Assembly: GCA_009760885.1 (NCBI GenBank) | Contig: CM019719.1 | Span: 32,056,084 to 32,120,083, forward strand | DNA: 64,000 nucleotides | Reading direction: 5' to 3' | Source of the DNA: Achatina immaculata | Taxonomy: Eukaryota > Mollusca > Gastropoda > Stylommatophora > Achatinidae | Shown: in pieces, positions 60,101 to 64,000 of the stretch | Layout of the letters: each line of letters starts with the position of its first letter | Numbering within the stretch: position 1 is the stretch's first letter | Notes under the pieces: model-generated | Told to the model about the DNA's origin: nothing | Seen by the model: only the letters and a program-made list of their open reading frames with translations | Database searches by the model: none | Made by a program: the position numbers and the translations under genes

Positions 60101-63100
60101 TCATGTTTGTTGTTGTTGGTGCTAAAAATGTTCTCCTATTTTCACACTTCTTTTTTCCTAAAAAAAAACTGTTTATGGAATCTTTATACATTTAAGTTAT
60201 TTTGATGCATAATAAGTATACTTTTAACATGGAAATACTTTGTTACATTCACTTTTACAACTGTAGCCATTATACATATCAAGACCTGTGCTCTTAATCT
60301 CGCACAACTGGAACGTCCATGTTTTTGCCTCCACCCTGGAAAGAGTTAAACTCCGTGATCTTAATGTGTGCAGCATCCATTTCTTTCTTTTACGCTAGAG
60401 GGGGTTATAGTTATTTTAAGTTCATTCCTTTTAGTCATATTTGATTTTATGGAAGCTTTTAAGAACTAACCTTCAGAGTTTCTTGCTTGCTGGGTTACAG
60501 TTTTACTTGTGTTTTCCTAGAGATCCTATAGGGGGAGGAGAATGTGAATTAGTAATTTGTGTGAGATATACAAAAGAGAGTAACAAATAATGGCTTAATT
60601 CAAGAGCAGGTCAAAGGAACAGTTTTGGAGTAGTTTTTCCAGTTTGATGTATTATGAAGTTGGAATTGTACATTTTTACCTGTACTTCACAGTTTTCAGG
60701 AGGAAGAAGGATGCAGGGTAGATAAATAAGGGTACTTGCTATTTTTAAAGTCTGTGGACTTTGTGATTGACAATTGCTGTCTTATTACTTTGTGCAGTGA
60801 AAGTGATGCGGTTCAACCAGCTCATCAGTTTTGTTCCCCCTGGCACTGATCATCAAGCGGTGCTCAGGGCCCTTCAGAGCATGGCGGTGCTGGTTCAAGG
60901 TTGCTGGGTAGTCAAGAGGTCAGTTTTTCTGAGAGTTTGGGTTCGCTGATGCATTTCATGCTGTTCAAACAAGAGAGCGTTTAATATTTTTTAGTAAAAA
61001 AATTTTTTTATTTTAATAAATCTAAAGGCAGCCTGGTTAGCTGAGTGATCAGGCACTCAGTTTACTAATCCAGTTGTACCTGGTTCAACTCCCAGCAATG
61101 GGATTGTTTCTAGTACACACCAGAAAAGGCCCCTGGATCCACCCAGCCTCTAAAAATGAGTACCAGAGAAATATTGAGAGGTAAATGCAGCCAGGCGTGA
61201 TACTGACCACATCACACTTTCATGTGCTGAAGGTCTTGGAAATACGGGCCTAACACCGTATCCCCCAATATGCCTTAATGGATGAAAATGAGGACTTTAC
61301 CTTAATAAATGTAAAGAAAGGGAAGATGATACAGTAAGTTATTCAAAGCATGAGAATAGGACATTGAAAATGATGAATTATACAGCTTTTATTATTGGGA
61401 ATTAAACCACATTGTAATGATGAAAAGTAAACGAAAATAGATAACAACCAAACAAACAATGAACATTAAGTGATAAAACTGTATCTTAACTTACGCCAAG
61501 TCCTTCATCCACAAAAAAAAAAAGGCAAGGTGCAACCCATTTGTCAGCAATTGTCCCGCATGCATTTTGAAGGTCGGACAGTTTGAAACTAAGAAAGTAG
61601 TATTAAGCTGTGTGTAGTAACCAAGCAGTCTTTCAGAATAAATGTTTGGGAGAAAATGGAACAGGATGTACCAGATTTTTTGGACCTCCCACACAAGCTT
61701 TGCTGTGGAAGCCACAGTTATAGAGGAAGGCGGGCGTAGCCACCAGAAAACATGGAGTCAGTCAGAGAGTGAAAATATGGAAAAAATAAGTGTAAGCTGG
61801 AAAGAGATGAAGACAGCATGCAGGATTGAGTTTGCTGGATCATCTCCATCTTCTTCATCGTTCACGCAGGCATCTCTCTAATCATTTCTCACAAATGTGG
61901 CATTTTTGCCCCCGGTTTTCATTACTGCTGTAAGGCTTCTTCAGTTAGAAGCTGGGGGTCTGGCCGTGTCCTTTGCCCCGAGTGGGTCTGTTGCTGGCAG
62001 CTCTGGAGTTTTCCAGCACTTCACTGAGGAACAGAAAGATCAGATCGAGTTAAACCATTGCTCTTAAGATTGCATATTATTCTTTTATGCTTGTTTTTTT
62101 TCTTTCTCCAGTGAACTAGTCTATCCTGATGAAGAGAAAGGGGAGATGGTGAAAAGGCGTAGGTTTCATGGTACAGTTTCTCCAGAGCTTTTGAGAAGGG
62201 TCAGGGACTATGCTGTAAGTATTATTTATTCCTTGACTGTATTCAGTGCCAGTGGCCATTGCCTGTGAGACCAAAAAGAAGCTGTTATGATGTACATTTT
62301 ATATAATCTCTTCATTTTTTTCCCCCCATTAATTTTGTAAAAATATATCCTAAAAACTGTTTGATTCAGCAAGTTCTAGCTATAAATTATTTACACACAT
62401 AATGGATAAAGCTGGTCTGTTTGGAATTCCACAAGGATGTGTCTTCAGGGGACTATCTGTTTATTAGAAATATCCAGGAGCCACACTCATGTAGTGAATT
62501 AGACACTGGCTTGCTGACTAGGTGGTCTAGTTTGATTTCCACTCACACTGTGGCTAAGAAAAAACTCCAAGGCTACACCCAGCCTGAAGCAGAAATGAGT
62601 ACCAGGGTTAATGCTCTGGGAAGGAAAAGGAATGTCACCATTAGTGATGGAATTTGTGCTGACATTGGCACTAGTTGGCAATTTCTGGTCAATTACTGAT
62701 TAGGCAGCAGAGCGCTTCTGGTTTGACCTTGTGCAGTGATTTGATTCACAGTGACTACCTTTACCTGATGGAAATATCCTTGGTGGTGATATCAGATCTG
62801 TGGAAAATAAAATAGAAACGACCATCATTTTCTTGTAGGCGATAGGTTTTTTAAGACGGTTCTTTCAGTAAGTTCTCGACATTAGAGGTGTGCAATAAAA
62901 TGTCATCTTAGCAGGATGTGAACTTACAAAAATGACAGTCTTTGACTGTAGAAAAAAACATATATAACTATCAGACTCTAGCAGATACATCCGATACCAT
63001 AATTTTCTAAGTGTGTTTTGTCAGACTAGATTCCACTATGTCACAGAGTGACAGAGAGGGGAAGTTGTGTGTATGTGTGTGCTTCATTACCAGACTTAAG

Positions 63101-63475
63101 CTTACAAAGTGTTAGATGTGGGCAGAGGTCATAAACATATCATGAGATTTCATTTGTTGTATGTTCAGTTTAAAAGTTGCAAGATTTTTGGTATTGTTGT
63201 GGAGGAATGGTTTAAAAAAACAACACATTTTCATTTCTTTTACCATTATTTTTTTAACTGATCATAGCTTTTGTGTAAAGAAAAATTCCCATGTTACGAA
63301 AAAGACTTCTGATCATGCCAATGAAAATGTTGATGGGCAGAAGTTATCATTGAGTGCTATGTCTCACAAATCAACATTATCTTATTGATGCATTCATCCA
63401 TATAATATGTTTCAGATGTGGAAGTTTACCCATAACAAGTATGTTGTAAGGAAAGATATTTCATCAATTGTACAG
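36128..63475 (+). CDS. POLR3E: RNA polymerase III subunit RPC5 gene, 12 exons in window, 3' part beyond right edge
   Basis: RPC5 (yeast Rpc37) pairs with RPC4 in a TFIIF-like heterodimer on RNA polymerase III and acts in nuclear promoter opening and in termination/reinitiation. Twelve exons give 1167 coding nt (389 codons), all joined in compatible phase. Recognisable blocks in order: MADEEVDDPVIDE and INVYLSKSLSDNLYLMQ (exons 1-2); YPLRPARMGY (3); VEIELALDTHSKNY and SKGEQIAVNVDG (4); GELHLTPVYAVVQMRPNFDY plus LDKAD (6); ESSQDE with an acidic run (7); PEYLQSLIPP (8); PDNVLSLNELRKL (9); VLVQGCWVV (10); MWKFTHNKYVVRK (12). The C-terminal winged-helix region must lie past 64000. Introns carry LINEs, a mariner, a Tc1-like element and SINEs. 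It is transcribed divergently from CLCN7, with 4.9 kb between the start codons. Confidence 0.93.
36600..36985 (-). mobile_element. decayed LINE fragment
   Basis: Minus strand has VEVGARGFTATSLYDLCKYW, a VEVGxRGF motif found after the RT domain in many non-LTR elements. Broken by stops. Contains a poly-C run at 36610-36620. Confidence 0.5.
37115..37354 (+). repeat. SINE-1 copy
   Basis: GGCCTGGTTAGCTGAGTGGT, GGGTTAAGTCCCAGCAGTGG and the SINE-1 body. Imperfect TSD: TACATACACATGTG (37101-37114) and TACATGCACATTGTG (37355-37369). Confidence 0.88.
37545..37835 (-). mobile_element. LINE family F C-terminal fragment
   Basis: Similar order of segments to 23775-24075 (CAGTTTCATATGCTCAG-like start, GGCCAGGTTTGGGCTCTTGG, TTTAGCATGTGCAGAGTGG). 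Decayed. Confidence 0.6.
38103..39060 (+). mobile_element. (GAA)n-tailed non-autonomous retroposon, copy 3, 5'-truncated
   Basis: 958 bp flanked by a perfect 15-bp TSD (ACTAGGTTTTTGATA at 38088-38102 and 39061-39075). It starts at AAGTGAAATTTAATCGGTAT and keeps both tandem modules and the terminal GAAGCGAACGAAGAAGAAG. Confidence 0.93.
39202..39407 (-). mobile_element. family A LINE, very short and older copy
   Basis: Flanked by AGTGTTTGGTAT (39190-39201) and AGTGTCTGGTAT (39408-39419). Encodes only the last part ([20 protein letters not shown] to APCALDT) and has visible changes from the intact copy. Confidence 0.85.
39420..40089. other. POLR3E intron 1, unclassified
   Basis: No exon or repeat family recognised before exon 2. 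Confidence 0.5.
40090..40140 (+). CDS. POLR3E: POLR3E exon 2
   Basis: Seventeen codons between ATCCACAG and GTAAAT, phase 0 at both ends. It encodes INVYLSKSLSDNLYLMQ, matching IDVYLAKSLAEKLYLFQ of human RPC5. Confidence 0.93.
40210..40455 (+). repeat. SINE-4 copy
   Basis: Head TGGTTTAGTTGCTAGTGCAC, then CATCCTTACCTCAAATTCTG, AGTGGCCTAGAAATGTGAAG and ACTAACATGTCACAC, shared with 43869 and (minus) 30345. The tRNA boxes are degenerate. Confidence 0.65.
40555..41457 (-). pseudogene. family A LINE RT C-terminal part
   Basis: 300 codons from [13 protein letters not shown] through [13 protein letters not shown] to the terminal APCALGT, in phase with the intact copy's coding but cut off from the N-terminal part by the frameshift. 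Confidence 0.9.
41673..43457 (-). pseudogene. family A LINE endonuclease and RT N-terminal part
   Basis: 594 codons from [12 protein letters not shown] through all endonuclease blocks to the start of RT ([19 protein letters not shown]), then stops. A frameshift at about 41680 separates it from the RT core, continued at 40555-41457. Differs from the intact copy at only a few residues (for example SLQDV for SLKDV). Confidence 0.9.
43869..44105 (+). repeat. SINE-4 copy
   Basis: GGTGGCAGGGTGGTAAAAGC head, GGCATCCCTACCTCAATTAC, TAGTGGCCTAGGAATAC and ACTAACACTTCACACCCC. Confidence 0.65.
44162..44239 (+). CDS. POLR3E: POLR3E exon 3
   Basis: Twenty-six codons between CTTTCAG and GTGGGT, phase 0. 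It encodes YPLRPARMGYGHFDHISARV and KPQQKR, the YPVRPA-type block of RPC5. Confidence 0.93.
44240..45351. other. POLR3E intron 3, unclassified
   Basis: AT-rich sequence with a (TAA)n run at 44415-44433. No coding or repeat family recognised. Confidence 0.5.
45352..45473 (+). CDS. POLR3E: POLR3E exon 4
   Basis: 122 nt between TTGCCAG and GTAAAG. It encodes VEIELALDTHSKNYSTSKG, then EQIAVNVDG, corresponding to VELEMAIDT and SKGEQIALNVDG in human. Leaves in phase 2. Confidence 0.94.
45545..45700. repeat. 30-bp minisatellite in POLR3E intron 4
   Basis: Five units of GTGATAGTCTTCTTTTATTA then TAGATTTCAG. Each unit carries a donor-like CAG|GTGATA and a pyrimidine-rich acceptor-like TTATTATAG. Confidence 0.93.
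45780..46200 (-). mobile_element. decayed RTE-like RT fragment
   Basis: Minus strand fragments NKFSYLGATITADD, GKCTNEIKS and RHCITWRCTIVNAVQH-like pieces correspond to the region after the RT active site of family B relatives. Heavily broken. Confidence 0.55.
46225..47400 (-). mobile_element. decayed RTE/BovB-like LINE, older relative of family B
   Basis: Minus strand: [20 protein letters not shown] (catalytic YADD) and KKKTEVMVISKKRIPPKCSI at 46792-47109, then RFIGHFLRRGKLGHIVPTGK at 46226-46453. The tail is (ATTG)n rather than (GAT)n. Many stops. Confidence 0.8.
47400..48128. other. POLR3E intron 4, unclassified
   Basis: AT-rich, nothing recognised before exon 5. Confidence 0.5.
48129..48217 (+). 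CDS. POLR3E: POLR3E exon 5
   Basis: Eighty-nine nt between TTTAG and GTATGT. It encodes SKMDKIVLSCPPYTKSFTN and YAVGLMKDG, aligned with the MDKQTF to LYRQGELH region. Phase 2 in, phase 1 out. Confidence 0.88.
48249..48434. mobile_element. hAT-like MITE
   Basis: Ends CAGTGGTTCCCAGAGTGG and, reversed, CAGTAGCTCCCAACC. An 8-bp TSD is not evident. Confidence 0.55.
48690..49273 (+). mobile_element. family E LINE fragment interrupted by another family E copy
   Basis: Plus strand, broken frames: HRNIC, ISILQELNIEEGWLVKRIKE, RKLKY, then GCAAGACATCGTTGATGATC and ATGCAAATGAATGACTGATG tail. Confidence 0.82.
48861..48972 (-). mobile_element. short family E LINE 3' end inserted in another family E copy
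   Basis: Opposite orientation to its host; starts with a (CATT)n-type tail. Flanked by AACAAATATATCCATACT (48843-48860) and AACAAATATCCATACT (48973-48988), a TSD differing by one TA step. Confidence 0.85.
49720..50078 (+). mobile_element. family B LINE with internal deletion
   Basis: Flanked by an 11-bp TSD (AAACTAAGAGA at 49709-49719 and 50079-50089). RT sequence around the active site ([13 protein letters not shown] equivalent) runs to about 49936, then jumps to the final approximately 140 nt ([18 protein letters not shown] equivalent). Ends in (GAT)n. Confidence 0.9.
50155..50990 (+). mobile_element. possible decayed LINE endonuclease region
   Basis: Broken plus-strand pieces such as NIITVDFRTRL, LCNQCDLFSAQIHYLNTQRP and KYMYHTNGM resemble the GDFN to TW-SPDG part of APE-type LINE endonucleases. 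Weak. Confidence 0.4.
51158..51277 (+). CDS. POLR3E: POLR3E exon 6
   Basis: 120 nt between TTGAACAG and GTAAAG. It encodes GELHLTPVYAVVQMRPNFDY followed by LDKADTRH, a strongly conserved RPC5 block. Phase 1 in and out. Confidence 0.95.
51591..52013 (-). mobile_element. family A LINE, 3' fragment
   Basis: 423 bp flanked by a perfect 13-bp TSD (AAAGGAGCCATTT at 51578-51590 and 52014-52026). Encodes [17 protein letters not shown] to APCALGT, nearly identical to the intact copy. 52027-52789 shows nothing else recognised. Confidence 0.95.
52790..52956 (+). CDS. POLR3E: POLR3E exon 7
   Basis: 167 nt between GGTGCAG and GTGGGT. It encodes GESSQDEGGEEAVPVNMKLS, then RRMASYEYVNQKREEERW, matching the SSQDE and VQSYEFLQKKHAEEPW segments. 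Leaves in phase 0. Confidence 0.93.
52957..53584. other. POLR3E intron 7, unclassified
   Basis: No exon or repeat family recognised. Confidence 0.5.
53585..53890 (-). repeat. dispersed repeat D
   Basis: Reverse orientation of 22815-23105. It contains the reverse complements of GACTCCACCACCATGG and CAGGCTATGCC, and GTTAGCCAACCATAGCTGAC. Confidence 0.75.
53975..55425 (+). mobile_element. decayed RTE-like LINE 3' end, split by family A LINE
   Basis: The plus strand reads RQRWKWLGHIT before 54051 and continues TDGKNKAHYTALTLTTQG, GKPLGTWR, QEELKDV and a GAGGAGTGATGATGATGATG tail after 55193. Confidence 0.75.
54052..55181 (-). mobile_element. family A LINE, 3' part
   Basis: 1130 bp flanked by a perfect 11-bp TSD (GCCACATAACT at 54041-54051 and 55182-55192). 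Encodes the RT from [19 protein letters not shown] to APCALGT in two frames (54538-55183 and 54067-54519) because of a single frameshift near 54535. Confidence 0.95.
55554..55678 (+). CDS. POLR3E: POLR3E exon 8
   Basis: 125 nt between ATGTAG and GTATAT. It encodes SHLSEAERQHLQAGDAVP and PPEYLQSLIPPSSEDK, matching SEHERQYL and PSEYLMMLMPPSQEE. Leaves in phase 2. Confidence 0.9.
55868..57013 (-). mobile_element. mariner-like transposon with well-kept terminal repeats
   Basis: TIRs of about 39 bp share CAGAAA(G/A)TAATGCACCACATTGTTTTT at both ends. The minus strand encodes a transposase remnant: QHKQQIVIEFLSAEKETVVN, CDVHGSFAVNRSIVNGWVQR, VTGDETLAHRFEPETKRQS, GKVMITVFWD and RGETIDSQAYVKTLKKLN, then decay before the HDNA block. 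Inactive. Confidence 0.88.
57014..57612. other. POLR3E intron 8, unclassified
   Basis: Nothing coding recognised between the mariner and exon 9. Confidence 0.5.
57613..57704 (+). CDS. POLR3E: POLR3E exon 9
   Basis: Ninety-two nt between GTTTTTTAG and GTGAGT. It encodes EKPAMPDNVLSLNELRKLDL and EQIRALLLN, matching PSNVLSMAQLRTLPLADQI. Leaves in phase 1. Confidence 0.93.
57871..59359 (+). mobile_element. Tc1-like transposon, decayed
   Basis: About 1.49 kb between TA dinucleotides (57869-57870 and 59360-59361). Ends CTATCAAAAAAAAAAG and, reversed, CTGTCCAAAAAAAG. The transposase remnant starts near 58201 (NLRNIAIGRLQAGESQKS). Catalytic blocks visible: WFSDESSFLLHC (58624-58659), GGVMVWGMINFSG, FQQDNAMVHHT and SPDMNPIEHLWDEL, giving the D, D and E of a DD34E Tc1 enzyme, spread over three frames, so inactive. 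Confidence 0.88.
59379..59569 (+). CDS. possible alternative last exon of POLR3E, or stray terminal exon of unknown origin
   Basis: An open frame of about 64 codons ends at TAA 59567-59569 and is followed by a canonical AATAAA at 59648. A 3' splice site can be drawn at ...TATTGGCAG|AC (exon from 59379) or at TTTTTTTGGACAG|TA (from 59360), where the Tc1-like element ends. With the first, the phase fits exon 9 exactly (G|AC), so spliced RPC5 would stop early with a Lys/Arg-rich tail (TLTPRRKKKKDHSSHH). I do not recognise the peptide. The phase match has a one-in-three chance of being accidental, so transcript evidence is needed. Confidence 0.4.
59667..60345. mobile_element. TTAA-flanked inverted-repeat element, copy 2
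   Basis: 679 bp between TTAA 59663-59666 and TTAA 60346-60349. Ends CTCTTTCTGGGC and, reversed, CTCTTTCCAGGGTGG. Aligns along its length with 18451-19107 (for example CTGGAGAAGTAGTTAGAAGG and TTCACTTTTACAACT). A 69-codon frame at 59807-60016 is not recognised. Confidence 0.88.
60350..60797. other. POLR3E intron 9, unclassified
   Basis: Nothing recognised before exon 10. Confidence 0.5.
60798..60918 (+). CDS. POLR3E: POLR3E exon 10
   Basis: 121 nt between TTGTGCAG and GTCAGT. It encodes VKVMRFNQLISFVPPGTDHQ and LQSMAVLVQGCWVVK, a clear match to VKVMPFANLMS and VAMLVQGNWVVK. Leaves in phase 2. Confidence 0.95.
61027..61301 (+). repeat. SINE-1 copy
   Basis: Flanked by TTAATAAATCTAAA (61013-61026) and TTAATAAATGTAAA (61302-61315). 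Head GGCAGCCTGGTTAGCTGAGT, B-box GGTTCAACTCCC, full body. Confidence 0.92.
61316..62111. other. POLR3E intron 10, unclassified
   Basis: Contains an open frame at 61642-61881 (79 codons) with no recognised similarity. It ends in the Ser-rich SSPSSSSFTQASL. Treated as non-coding. Confidence 0.45.
62112..62214 (+). CDS. POLR3E: POLR3E exon 11
   Basis: 103 nt between TTCTCCAG and GTAAGT. It encodes SELVYPDEEKGEMVKRRRFH, then PELLRRVRDYA, corresponding to the SDILYP to RGRDFV segment. Leaves in phase 0. Confidence 0.88.
62215..63415. other. POLR3E intron 11, mostly unclassified
   Basis: 62500-62700 has a weak resemblance to tRNA-derived SINE layout (GACACTGGCTTGCTGACTAG, ACACCCAGCCTGAAG, ATGAGTACCAGGG). 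The rest shows nothing recognised. Confidence 0.4.
63416..63475 (+). CDS. POLR3E: POLR3E exon 12 (last exon in window)
   Basis: Twenty codons between TGTTTCAG and GTATAA, phase 0. It encodes MWKFTHNKYVVRKDISSIVQ, matching MWKFTQSRWVVRKEVATV of human RPC5. Confidence 0.93.
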
Positions 63476-63704
63476 GTATAATTTATTGTCAGCTTCTCAC
63501 TGCTTTGTGCTTTATTTTACTTAACATGATGTTCATTGTCTTACCCATTTTTTTAAGAACTGGTTTCCAGCAAAACATGTTCAGCTGGTTTATGGTTACT
63601 GATTCTTTATGTTTATAGAATGAATGTAATTTTCTTTCTACACATCACATCATATTGTTCCTTAACCCTTTTGCTGATAAAGACATGTTTACTAGTTTTC
63701 TTAA

Positions 63705-64000
63705 CTCTTTCCGCGTGTATTGTCGAATTTTCGACACTTCCGGATGGTCCTGTGCGTGCGTATGGTCGAAAATTCGACAATCATTGTTCCATTAAAACAG
63801 GCGGTGTAACATTTATATTGTACGGATTTCGTCTGCGATTCCAGTGACACTTTCAAAATGGAGAATGCGTGCCTAGTTACGAGCGATGCCGAGCGAGAAC
63901 AAGGACACAAGGCATGGAAATTTTTCAATTTTTGACGATGTAGATAGGGGTATGGACATAGCCTATGGCCACCCTGCTGCTCTTAAGTGTTTTCTAAGTA
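63705..64000. mobile_element. TTAA-flanked element, copy 3, cut by window end
   Basis: Follows TTAA 63701-63704 and starts CTCTTTCCGCG. Shares GACGATGTAGATAGGGGTAT and GGACATAGCCTATGGCC with copies 1 and 2. Contains a 17-bp perfect inverted repeat, ATTGTCGAATTTTCGAC (63719-63735) and its complement at 63766-63782. Confidence 0.82.

Overview
This is a repeat-dense piece of an animal nuclear genome. It contains two recognisable conserved genes arranged head to head. A CLC-7-type chloride/proton exchanger (CLCN7 orthologue) runs leftward from 31221 and leaves the window at the left edge. RNA polymerase III subunit RPC5 (POLR3E orthologue) runs rightward from 36128 and leaves the window at the right edge. 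I rebuilt twelve coding exons of each from splice sites, reading phase and similarity to the known families. Every junction is phase-consistent. The many short introns, the tRNA-derived SINEs with a shared core, the abundance of RTE-like LINEs and an invertebrate-type 18S 5' end suggest a lophotrochozoan, probably a gastropod mollusc. The species assignment is inference.

Layout: 1-1290 is a decayed mariner; 1577-1835 a fold-back SINE; 1941-31221 CLCN7 (exon 12 at left, exon 1 at right). Its introns hold a nested pair of LINEs (2395-6257), a SINE interrupted by a retroposon whose 5' end is ribosomal DNA (7770-9760), a second copy of that retroposon (12732-14208), a U2 snRNA-like retroposon (14949-15152), a BovB-like LINE (16458-17918), a TTAA-flanked element (18451-19107) and several minisatellites. 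31222-36127 is the shared upstream region, filled with SINEs and LINE fragments. 36128-63475 is POLR3E, with a nearly full-length LINE (40536-43462), more LINE fragments, a mariner (55868-57013), a Tc1-like element (57871-59359) and TTAA-flanked elements at 59667 and 63705.

Target-site duplications (TSDs) can be read directly for many insertions, so the order of events can be reconstructed. The youngest-looking family (LINE family A) has one copy with an uninterrupted 992-codon endonuclease/reverse transcriptase frame and four truncated relatives, three of them nearly identical to it over the shared parts. The most unusual items are: a (GAA)n-tailed non-autonomous retroposon whose 5' end is pre-rRNA leader plus the first 38 nt of 18S rRNA; the U2-like retroposon; minisatellites at the start of CLCN7 introns 7 and 8 that are built from copies of the adjacent 5' splice site; a TTAA element family whose subterminal palindromes differ between copies; and a possible alternative last exon of POLR3E beside a Tc1 end. 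No bacterial genes, CRISPR arrays or functional RNA genes were found.
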